A stretch of 64,000 nt of DNA from Closterium sp. NIES-65 (taxonomy: Eukaryota; Streptophyta; Zygnematophyceae; Desmidiales; Closteriaceae): contig CANXME010001453.1 of assembly GCA_948144175.1 (NCBI GenBank), positions 2,790,001 through 2,854,000 on the forward strand. The letters are read 5' to 3'. The notes below the pieces were generated by a model. It made no database searches. It was not told the origin of the DNA and saw nothing but the letters and a program-made list of their open reading frames with translations. The position numbers and the translations under genes were made by a program. Within the stretch, counting starts at the first letter, position 1, and each line of letters begins with the position of its first letter. Below are positions 18,601-30,600 of this stretch, piece after piece.

Positions 18601-21600
18601 CCCCCTCAGGTGCGAGCGGACAAGGCACACTATGCGAGGAACATCACAGGGGATGTGTACTCATCAGGGTGGATCAGCGAGATGTATGGCTACTCTTTTG
18701 GTGTTGCTGATGTGAGTGCGGGGCATGGCATGGCATGGCATGGTATGGCATGGTACACTGTGGTGATAGGAGATTTGAAATAGTTTAGCAAGATGTGTGG
18801 CTACTCGTTTGCTGCCGGTAATGTGAGTCCAAGGCATGGCATGGGATGGCATGGCATGGCTAGGGATGGTCATTTGTGGTGCGATGAGATACGAAGAGGT
18901 TCGGTGAGATGTAGGGCTACTCGTTTGGTGCTGCTGATGCGAGTGCAGGACTGATGTGCTGATGGGAGGGTTAATGCCAACCAACAGAACAGGTGGATCA
19001 ATCAAACCATGACGCTGTACCCGCAGTGTACTGAGTTGACTTTTGAGTCGACTCAAAAGTCGTGCTGATGGGAGGGTTAATGCCAACCAACAGAACAGGT
19101 GGATCACAATGCTTCCTTCCATCAAACCACAATGCTGTACCCCCGGTATACTTCCCCCCTTTTTAGTCGACTCAAAAATCAATCCACGATGCTGTGCTGT
19201 GCCCCCCCGGAGTACGCCCCCTGCCATGCATGCAGCCCTGTCTATCTAACCCGGCCTCTCTTCTCTCCCGCTATGGACTCTCTGCTATCAACCCCCCCTT
19301 GTTGCCTTGCCCCTCCCCACAGGCAGGATTGCGCCACCAGCTGGACCAAAACATGATGCTCTATCTGACATACGTCCCCCCGCCAGCCATGCAGCCCCGT
19401 GTACTGCCCCACCCGCCTTCCTCCTTTCCTCACAAACACAACCCTCCCAATGCTCTATCTGAAATACGTCCTCCCGCCAGGCATGCAGCCCCGTGTACTG
19501 CCCCACCCGCCTTCCTCCTTTCCTCACAAACACAACCCTCCCAATGCTCTATCTGACATACGTCCCCCCGCCAGGCATGCAGCCCCGTGTACTGCCCCAC
19601 CCGCCTTCCTCCTTTCCTCACAAACACAACCCTCCCAATGCTCTATCTGACATACGTCCCCCCGCCAGGCATGCAGCCCCGTGTACTGCCCCACCCGCCT
19701 TCCTCCTTTCCTCACAAACACAACCCTCCCAATGCTCTATCTGAAATACGTCCCCCCGCCAGGCATGCAGCCCCGTGTACTGCCCCACCCGCCTTCCTCC
19801 TTTCCTCACAAACACAACCCTCCCAATGCTCTATCTGAAATACGTCCCCCCGCCAGGCATGCAGCCCCGTGTACTGCCCCACCCGCCTTCCTCCTTTCCT
19901 CACAAACACAACCCTCCCAATGCTCTATCTGACATACGTCCCCCCGCCAGGCATGCAGCCCCGTGTACTGCCCCACCCGCCTTTCTCCTTTCCTCACAAA
20001 CACAACCCTCCCAATGCTCTATCTGACATACGTCCTCCCGCCAGGCATGCAGCCCCGTGTACTGCCCCACCCGCCTTCCTCCTTTCCTCACAAACACAAC
20101 CCTCCCAATGCTCTATCTGACATACGTCCCCCCGCCAGGCATGCAGCCCCGTGTACTGCCCCATCCGCCTTCCTCCTTTCCTCACAAACACAACCCTCCC
20201 AATGCTCTATCTGACATACGTCCCCCCGCCAGGCATGCAGCCCCGTGTACTGCCCCATGTACTGCCCCGTGTACTGCCCCATGTACTGCCCCGTGTACTG
20301 CCCCATGTACTGCCCCATGTACTGCCCCATGTACCGCCCCATTATACTGCTTGCTGATTCCCCAGTTCCCACCCCACCACTCCCGCCCTCCTCCTCCACC
20401 CCCTCTACAGGCCGTCCTACATGCATGCTACACCACCAGTTGGACCAAACAACAATGCCTGGGGGAACAACCCCGTAGTGCTGATACCCGGGGTACGTCG
20501 TCCCCCTGCCAGGCGTGGACCCGTGCCTGCTGCACTACAGCCACTCTTCTTCAACCTGTTCCCCCTCTCTCTCTTCTCTCCCTCCTCCCCTCCCAACAGG
20601 CGGGGTTGCACCATCAAGTCGACCAAACAACCATGCTCTACCCAGGCTACAACCCAACGCCAGGCGTGGACCCCCGCTTGCTGCACTACGGGCTTGCTTT
20701 CTCCGTCGGCAACTGGAGCTTCGGCAAGTCGCAGCATCGCACGGACAAGATTGTGAATGAGTGCAACCGGCTGTTTGACCCGCCTCCATTCCCCTCTGAG
20801 GTGAGATTTTCGAAGGAATTGAGCTTCGGGAAGTCACAGCACCGAACAGACAAGATTGTCAATGAGTGCAACCGGCTGTTTGACCCGCCTCCATTCCCCT
20901 CTGAGGTGAGATTTTTGAAGGAATTGAGCTTCGGGAAGTCACAGCACCGAACAGACAAGATTGTCAATGAGTGCAACCGGCTTTTCGACCCTCCACCGTT
21001 CCCCTCTGAGGTGAGTTGTGGAGTGGTCCCTAATGCGTGAGATGGAGACATCAAGTCAAGTGAGCAACTGGACCTTTGGCAAGTCACATCATCGGACGGA
21101 CAAGATTGTCAACGAGTGCAACCGTCTGTTTGACCCGCCTCCATTGCCCTCTGAGGTGAGGCATTGAGTGCAAGAGTTGGTTGGTTCTGATGTCAGATTG
21201 TTTTTTGAGGCGCCTCAAAAATCGTTTCAACGCAACCGGCTGTTTGATCCTCCTCCGTTACCTTCTGAGGTGAGCCATTGAGGGCAAGAGCTGGTTCTCA
21301 TATCATCAGATTGGGTCTATTTTTGAGTCGACTCGAAAATCGACTCCTCCATTCCCTTCTGAGGTGCAACATTGAGTGCAAGAGTTGGCTCTCATGTCAG
21401 ATTGGTTCTTGAGAAGTGTGCTTTGGCAAGTCACATCATTGCACGGATAAAATTGTGAATGAGTGCAACAGACTGTTTGACCCTCCGCCGTTCCCCTCTG
21501 AGGTGAGGCATTCAGAGGTGTTGAGGTTTGGCATCAGCACTGCACGGATATGTTTGTGAATGAGTGCAACAGACTCTTCAACCCCCCGCCGTTCCCTTCT

Positions 21601-24600
21601 GAGGTGAGACATTCAATGGGGTGAGGCGTTGAGGATGCGTGAGAAGGAGGATCGAGAGACATGTTCTAGCGAGCAGCAGTTAAGGGGAAACAGCTGTAGA
21701 ATAACCTAGCTTCTTTGCGTAGGGTTTTGTACGGCGGGTGAGGCGTTGAGGATGCATGAGAAGGAGAACCCACGTGGTGGGCGTCATGAGAAGGAGAACC
21801 CACGTGGTGGGCGTCATGAGAAGGAGAACCCACGTGGTGGGCGTCATGAGAAGGAGAACCCACGTGGTGGGCGTCATGAGAAGGAGAACCCACGTGGTGG
21901 GCGTCATGAGAAGGAGAACCCACGTGGTGGGCGTCATGAGAAGGAGAACCCACGTGGTGGGCGTCATGAGAAGGAGAACCCACGTGGTGGGCGTCATGAG
22001 AAGGAGAACCCACGTGGTGGGCGTCATGAGAAGGAGAACCCACGTGGTGGGCGTCATGAGAAGGAGAACCCACGTGGTGGGCGTCACTCATGGTTTTGGA
22101 AGAGCAGTAGTGCTAGAGAAAGCGTTTAGCAAGTAAGAAAGAGAGTAAAACTCACGTGGTGGGCTATTGAGGAGCCTTGGGAAGTCTCAGTACCACACGG
22201 ACAGGATTGTGAATGAGTGAAATCGGCTGTTTGACCCTTTGTCATTTCCTTCTGAGGTGGGGCGTGGACTCCACGCTGTGGAGTGGTGAAACGCACTGAA
22301 GGTGTTGCACTAGGTGTGGATGATTTATTGGGGAATTCTATATCTCTAGCGACGTGCATGACGAAGTGTTTTGAGACGTCTCAAAACACTTCTTCATACA
22401 TTCCCTTCTGAGGTGGGGCGTGGAGTGGTGATGCGAGGCACTGAAGGTGATGCGAGGCACTGAAGGTGATGCGAGGCACTGAAGGTGATGCGAGGCACTG
22501 AAGGTGATGCGAGGCACTGAAGGTGATGCGAGGCACTGAAGGTGATGCGAGGCACTGAAGGTGATGCGAGGCACTGAAGGTGATGCGAGGCACTGAAGGT
22601 GATGCGAGGCACTGAAGGTGATGCGAGGCACTGAAGGTGATGCGAGGCACTGAAGGTGTTGCACTTGTGAGAAAGTTTGAAGAAGAACCGATGGTTGCAT
22701 TAGGAAACATGCGGGTATACATAGTTAGCTAGAATGGGAAGTATGGTTGGGAACCTTGCCAACATTATTGGCCCCCACCAATAAGTTGGGTTGAGGAGTT
22801 TCTTGGGGGGACCAATAATGTTGACCAACGTGGGTCAACAGTTCTAAGGGGGAGCAATAATCTCCCAACCTTGGAGGCCCAATATTTGGGCCAAGGTTGG
22901 GTTCCAACAAATTAGGGTTAACCCTAGTTGTGCACCCAAACTAAGTTTGGGAACCTATCTCTAGCCAAAGCTTATAGAATCGATGCAGGTTACAATGAAG
23001 ATGATAATCTGACAGCACTGGGTGTGGATGATCTATTGGGGAACTCTAGATCTGTAGCGTGAGCTTTGGCAAGTTGAGGCACATGACAGAGCGGGTCATT
23101 ACGAGTGTAATGAACTGTTTGACCCCCGCACAAAAACATCGGCACGAGGTGCCTTGAGCGGGTCATTTACGAGTGCAATTGATTGTTTGACCCCCGCACA
23201 AAAACATCGGCACCATGACGTGACGTGAACGAAGAAAATAGTACCATGCTGTAACAAGTCATGCCCTCTGTCCTGTCCCATCCACATTCCCTGCCTTTTC
23301 TCCCCTTTCCGCCCCTCTTTTTTTTTTTTTTGAAACCCCTTACGTGTAGATCATTGAGCGCGACAAAGAGAAGAAGCGGGGCCTTTTATTGAGTTTAGAG
23401 TGCATCAACACATTGAACGAGGGCCTTATGATCCACCATGCCACCCACGGCTGCCCCAACCCAGCCCCCTCCCCCTATCGCTCCATGCTGCTGTGAGTGC
23501 GCCCCCTCCCCCTACCATTGCTTCTATAAGGATGAGTGCATGCACGGCTGCCCCAACCCAGCCCCCTCCCCCTATCTCTAGCCAAAGCTTATAAGAATCG
23601 ATGAACGTCAAGCAATACTTTTGTGTCTACATCTCAATTTCTCTTTCTCTCTCTCTCCCCTCCCATTGTTCCCTTCTCTCCCTCCCCCCTCCCTTTTTTC
23701 GCTTCTCTCCCTTCCACCCCCTTATGGTCAATCTCAAATTCATAATGTTGGGTCTGTCCTCTCTTATTTTGAGGTGCCTCAAAATTCTTTCTTGTTAGCA
23801 GTCATTGCTTGACGTTCACCCTTTAGCAGTCATTGCTTGACGCTCACCCTTTAGCAGTCATTGCTTGACGTTCACCCTTGAGCAGTCATTGCTTGACGTT
23901 CACCCTTTAGCAGTCATTGCTTGACGTTCACCCTTTAGCAGTCATTGCTTCTGTCTGCTTGCCTGTATGCACTCTCATCCACCACACTCTCATCGTTTCT
24001 GTCCGCGCTCCCTTTTGTGAGATCCCTCTACTCTTTCATGTTGGTTTGACTTTTGAGAATTCTCAAAAGTCAAACCTTTTGTGAGATCCCTCTTCTCTTC
24101 CTCTAACCTTCCTTTCTCGCGCTCTACCCTTCCTCGCTCCCCCCTCTCCCCTTTGCGAGCATCCAGTCATCCCTGGGCCCTTCTGCCTTTGGCCCCGGCC
24201 TGTCGTCATTCCACCCTCCACGGCAATGACAGTGAGGGAGAGGGGAAGGGGCATGCTTCACAGTGAGGGAGAGGGGAAGGGGCATGCTTCACAGTGCACA
24301 GGGCCTATTTCTCACGCCCCTCCACCCTTCCCCTCTCCCTCGCCGCTCCCTCTTATCCCTCCCCCTTCCACCAGTGCAAGAATCCAGACGTCTCTGGGAC
24401 CTGCTGCCTTTGGCCCCACTGTCTCTTCCCAGCCCGAAGAGGGCATGCTCCGAGGGGAGGTGAGGGGAGCGGCTGGCAGTGCAGGCGGCCAATCATTCCT
24501 CGCACCTGCCGCCTGCCCATTTCTGACGCCCTTTTCCCCTGCCCTCTCCCATTCCTCTCTTTCTCGCCTCTGCCCTTCCTTTCTCTCTCCCAACCCACCA

Positions 24601-27600
24601 GTGCGAGCATCCAGTCATCTCTGGGCCCTGCTGCCTTTGGCCCCACTGTCTCTTCCCAGCCCGAAGGGGGCATGCTCCGAGGGGAGGTGAGGGGAGCGGC
24701 TGACTGACAGTGCAGGCGTCCACTCATCATCCCTGCCTTTCACCTTTCCGTCTCATCACTCTCTCTTCCCCGCCCACCAGTGCGAGCATCCAGTCATCCC
24801 TCGGACCTTCTGCCTTTGGTCCCACTGTCTCTTTGATCCCTGAAGGGGGCATGCTCCGAGGGGAGGCGAGGGGAGCGGCTGTGGGAGGAGGAGTAAGAGG
24901 GGGGTTAGGAAACTCTGTTGTTGCCAACACCGGCGTTGGGGGTAAGAGCAACAGCAGTGGCAGCAGCAGCAGCGGCGGTGGTGGCAGCGGCAGCAACAGC
25001 AGCAGCAGTGGGATGAAAGGGATTGGGGGGGGTGAGAGTGGGATGGAAGGGGTAGGGGGTGCAGCAGAGGGGGCAGGAGAGAGCGAGGAGGAGAGGGTAG
25101 TGGAGCAGGTTGAGAAGGAGACAGGTGTGGGTTTCTGGGGAGATGATGGTGTTGATAGTAGTGATGGTGCTGATGGGGATGATGGTGGTGCTGATGCTGA
25201 TGCTGATGGGGATGGGAACAACAAGCAAGAACAAGGGAAGGCTGGGGATCAAGCAGAGGGGCAAGCGCAAGGGGAGAGCAGCGAGCAGCAGAAAGGAGGC
25301 AGCAAAGGCAGTCGAAGTAACAGAGGCAGAGGCAAAGGCAGAGGAGGGGATGACAAGTCCCCTCCTCTGGCAGACACTACCGAGAAACTCCATATGTGGA
25401 TGGACAAGTGGAGGAAAACCATACGCTCCCTCCTCCCCTCCTCTTTTCAAGACGCCTCCCGCCTTCCTATTCTCGAAATCGACTCCCCTCCTCCCGTTCC
25501 TCTCCCGCTGCCGAACCTGGGCCCGGACGTGCCTGTTGATCCGGCTCGGGACCCGAACCTTTGGCAGCCGTTTCATGTGAAGGGCACGCCGAGGCTGGTC
25601 ACGCTTTTTTCGGGCGAGTGTACTGCGTATTTCGATTGGCAGACGCTCGGGCTGATGTACAGCTTTCGGAGGAGCGGGCAGCCCGGAAAACTTGTGCGGC
25701 TGCTGGCTTGTAACGAGGACATGCTTAAGGAGTACAAGGGGCTGGACCTGGCTCCGACTATGGTGGTGCCGAATTGGGACCACGACCCCCACAACGGAGA
25801 TTGGTGCGTGTGCATACTTGTTCATTCAGTGAGCTTCGGGATGGGTAGAGTGGGTGAGAGGGGCTGGTGTTGGGTTGGACCTAGCAGCACCAACTATGGT
25901 GGTGCCGAATTGGGACCATGACCCCCACAACGGCGACTGGTGCGTGTGCAGTGCAGTGGGCTTCTGGTGGTGGGACGGGGGGAGGAAGGGGGAGGGTGAG
26001 GGGGGGGGAGACGTGGGTGGAGTTCACCTTAAGGGGTGCAACGACTATGGTGGTGCTAAATTGGGGCTCTGATCCGCAGAACAAGGTGTTTTTAGAGTCG
26101 ACTCAAAAGCATTATTTCTCACCTCCTCCCCTCCCAGTCTGCTTTTGAGTCGACTCTCAAAAGTCACTACAATGACTATGTTGGTGTTGAATTGGGGCGA
26201 GACCCTGATCCGCATAACAGGGACGGGCGGGGCAGGGTACAGGGTTGCTCTGTGGCTTTGGAAATGCGTGGAACGGGCTGGAAAGGGGTATATAAGGGGA
26301 CAACGGCTGCAGAGAGGTGATTTTTGAGGCGACTCGAAAATCACCTCGGTATATAAGGAGACAACGTCAGCAACAGCTACGGTTGCACACCCTGTGTCTG
26401 GATTTCTCAACTAGAGCAACAACAGCACTGCTACCTCTGCCTCACCTTTCCCCACTCCCTCATCCCCCTCCCCCTTTCTTTTTCTCAGGCACTCCGCCAT
26501 AAACAAGCACGTGGGAGGAAAGTTGGCTTGACAACAGCCCCCCCTTCCTCTTTTTTCCTATTCCCTCCCAACCCCATCCCCCTCCTCCTTCTCCCCCCTC
26601 CCCCTTTCTTTTTCTCAAGCACTCCGCCATAAACAAGCACGTAGGAGGAAGTGCCAGCGTGACAACAGCCCTGCACTGTTTTCCCATGAGCACTGTTTTC
26701 CCCACTCTCATTCCCCCCACCGCAACCCCCGCCCCAAGTGTTCTGCCATCAACAAGCCAGTGGGCGTGAAGTACTGGCTTGAGAACAGCCCTGCACCGCC
26801 TTCCCCTGACCTATGTTTTCCCCATTCCCTCCCCCCATTCTCCTCTTCTCCTTCTCAGGTATTCTGCCATTAACAAGCCTGTCGGGGTGAAGTACTGGCT
26901 TGACAACAGCCCCGACGCGCAACAGGTCGATTTTGTCCTCATCCTCGACGCGGATCAGATCCTCCGCCGCCCGATTCTGCCCTGGGAGCTAGGCGCCGAG
27001 CGAGGCCGCCCAGTTTCCGCCGACTACGGGTGCGTGAAGTGAAGTGAGTGTGGTGAGTGAGCGAGGGAGTAGTGGGTTGGAGTGGCCCTCTGATGAGAGT
27101 TGGAGAATTATGAGCGACGATGAGAGTGGATGAGACGATGAGAGTGGATGAGACGATGAGAGTGGATGAGACGATGAGAGTGGATGAGACAAAGAGAGTG
27201 GATGAGACGATGAGAGTGGATGAGGTTAGGGGATACATCCCCATCCACGTGGACGACCTGTTTGTTCGGTCCTCCCCTCTCATTCTTGGTGTCTTCTCAC
27301 CCCCACTCCAGGTACCTGATCGGGTGTGACAACATCCTGGGGTCGCTGCACATGAAGCACCCCAAGCATTGCGACAAGGTCGGGGGGTACATTGCCATCC
27401 ACGTGGACGACCTGCGCCTGCTGGCTCCCCGGTGGATTGCCAAGACGGAAGAGGTAAGTGCGAGAGGAGGCAAGGGAGTGAGTGAGGAGGTAAGGGGGGG
27501 AAGAGGCTGGGGAAGGGACTCGCACTCGAGGTGACTTGACCCATCCTGACCCGACAAGGGACCCGACTGGACCGGACCCATCCTGACCCGACCTGGGCCA

Positions 27601-30600
27601 AACCGGACAGATCTGGCCCGTCCCGGCCAGACCCGACCTGGCCCGACCTTACCTACTCGGCCCGGCCCTACCCACCCCGCCCTAGCCCAACCCGACCCGA
27701 ACCAAACGGACTGGCCCGACCTGGTCTGATGCGACCCGACCCAATGTGGGCCGACCCGACCCCGGCCTGATCCAGCCCGACCCAGCCTGACACGACCCGA
27801 CCCAGCCCGAACCAACCCTACCAGGATAAACCCCAATCGTCTCGGCCCGACCTGACCTGACCCGACCCAACCTGACCCAACCCGACCCGACCCGACCCGA
27901 CCCGGCCCGACCCAATTCGACCCGGCTCTACCCCTCCCAACCGGCCTGACCCGACCTGGCCCTTCTCGGCTCGGCTCGACCCGACCCGACCCGACCCGAC
28001 CTAGACCAACCCGGTCCAACCCATTTCGGCCTGGCCCGGCCTAGACCCATATTAACCCATTCCTACCCGACTCGGCCCGACCCGAACCGATCCGACCTGA
28101 CAGCCCAACGCGACCCGACCCGATCCGACCCTGCCCGGCCCGACCCTACTCGACCCGACCTGAACAGAGCAGACACGGATCACTATGCCACCAACATCAC
28201 GGGCGACGTGAACGGGCAGAGGTGGGTTTTGAGTCAACTCAAACGTCTCATCTCTTCTTGTTTGCTTCTCACTTTCTCCCCTCAGGTGCGAGCGGACAAG
28301 GAGCACTACGCCACCAACATCACGGGCGACGTGTACGGGCAGGGGTGGATCAGCGAGATGTACGGCTACTCGTTTGGTGCCTCCGATGTGAGTATCCCAC
28401 CAAGTGGTTCTCTTCGCACCCCTTAAAGGTTCTAGCTGTGAGAGCAGACAAGAGGGGATTGAGCACTGATGTACGGGCAGCAGTAGATCTGCTGCTGCAA
28501 TAGGTGTATGGCTATTCTTTTCATGCCTCTGATGTGAAAGCCGAGCATTGTGTGGCATGGCATGGCATGGCGTGGCATGGCATGGCATGGCATGGCATGG
28601 CATGGCATGGCATGGCATGGCATGGCATGGCTAGGGACAAACAGTGCCGTATGCATGTGCTGCCACCAGATTACTGTGTGATGGTTGTAGCACCATTCCG
28701 GGTAATAGATGATTAATACGATGTTATTGTGGTCAGCATCTTTCTGTCTATCCCTTTCAGTCCCTCATCCCTCCTCTACTCTCACCCCCTTCATCTCCTC
28801 TCCCTCTTCCTCGCCTCTTTCCTCAAACCAATTTACACCAGGTGGTGATAGACAGGATAATGTTCTACCCGGGCTTTTGAGTTGACTCAAAAGCAGACAG
28901 AATAATGTTCTACCTGGGCTTTTGAGTTGACTCAAAAGCAGACAGGATAATGTTCTACCCGGGCTTTTGAGTTGACTCAAAAGCAGACAGGATAATGTTC
29001 TACCCGGGCTATCGCTGTTGCTCTCACCCGTCTCCCTCTCCTCTCCTCGACCTCTTGCCTGCCCCAACCCTCAGGCCAATCTACACCACGTGCTGATAGA
29101 CAGCATAATGCTCTACCCGGGCTACCCCCCTCTCTCCTCCTTTGCTCTCTGATCTCTCTGTTTCCGGACAACTCCCGCTTCCCACATGCTCTCTTTCCTC
29201 AGCCTCTCCTCTCCGCTCCTCTCCTCCTCTCCTCCTCTGGCCGCCCTCTTCCTCTCTCTGCCTCCCTTTCTCCTCCTCCCACCTCCCTCCCAGGCCAATC
29301 TACACCACGTGGTGATAGACAGCATAATGCTGTACTCAGGGTACCCCTCTGTGCCCAACGTGGACCCTCGTCTCTTCCACTACGGCCTCTAGATCAAACT
29401 GCTCACCTACTCCTGGGATAATTCCCGCTTCCCACGTGCTGCACTCCCATCAATTCCCCACTCATCTCTCCTCTTTTCCCTCTCCTCTTTTCCTTGCATC
29501 CTCTCTCCTCCCCCACTCCTCTCCCTTTCTCCTCCTCCCCCCTCTCCCTCCACAGGCCAATCTACACCATGTGGTGATCGACAATATAATGCTCTACCCC
29601 GGCTATCCCCCTGTACCAAACATCGACCCTCGTCTCTTCCACTACGGCCTCGAGGTTAAAGTTCTGAATTACTCCTGGGACAAGTCCCGCTTCCGAGACA
29701 CCCCCCTAGCCCTCACCTGCGGTTACCATTTCCCCGACCCTCCTGACGTTACGGACTTGCCCCCGTTACCCTCTCTCAATTCTGGTGCTGCTGCTGCTGG
29801 TGGTAAAGGTGGTATTGGCGGTTTATTTGCGGGGCTTAGGGGTGGAGGAGGGGGGGAAGAGGAGAGGGTGAAGAAGCTGAAGGAGTTGCAGGAGGAGCGG
29901 CGGAAAGAGTTCATAGTTATTGAGTGTGTTGCGGTGCTGAATCGTGCTTTAAGAGAGTATCACCGGCTGAGGCTAGGGTGCCCTGCGTCTGGCGAGAAAG
30001 ACGTGGGCGTTATGGATCTTACTGGAGCGTCTTTTATCGAGTCGGGGAGTGGGGGAGGGGGTGTGAGGGAGCTTAGAGCTGATGTGTGGGCGAGAGTGAG
30101 AGATGGGGGAGAAGGGATGGAGGTGGAGGAGGAGAGGAGGACGGGGAGGACTGAGGAGGGGAATGGGGATGTGGAGAGAGTGGGGAGGTTTGTGGTAGAG
30201 AGTGTGGAAGTGAGGGAGAGGGGGGGATTGGAGCGAGGGCTTGTTGTTGGGGTAGAGATGGCAGAAGGGGAGAGAGAGCGGATGGAGGAGAGGATGGAGG
30301 AGAGGATGAGGGAGGAGGATGGGCAGGAGGGAGGGATAGGAGGGGTTGGAGAGGTGGGGGTAGAGGAGCAGCAGGGGCAGAACAAGCAAGGGAATGAAGA
30401 AAACCATATTGAACATCAGCAGGAGCATCAGCAAGGAGAGGAGCAATTGAAAGGCGCAGGAAACGGGGAAGGTGGATTGGTTAGAGATCAGCAAGAAAAT
30501 TCCGGTGTAGAGGAGGTGAATACATTTAAAGGCAGCGGTGGTGGTATCAAAGCACAGAGTGGTAAGATCCAACAAATTCGAGGGCTCTTACGTGGCAGGC

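Noticed and set aside
19399-20426. Series of 83-aa and 65-aa ORFs on both strands
   Set aside because: They recur every 94 bp and are a by-product of the minisatellite period, with frames changing at each unit.
21755-22084. Regular 30-bp repeats resembling a CRISPR array
   Set aside because: The units are contiguous with no variable spacers, and the context is an intron of a eukaryotic gene.
15434-24076. Palindromes as transcription terminators
   Set aside because: They occur inside introns of genes that continue past them, and eukaryotic Pol II does not use such hairpins.
24226-24730. Overlapping ORFs before exon 8
   Set aside because: They consist of truncated exon 8 copies plus intron sequence; only the copy at 24781 reads into the glycosyltransferase.
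27297-28019. Gly-Arg-Val-Gly-Ser-rich 240-aa minus-strand ORF
   Set aside because: Product of the GACCCGACC repeat tract; no domain, and it lies antisense to an intron.
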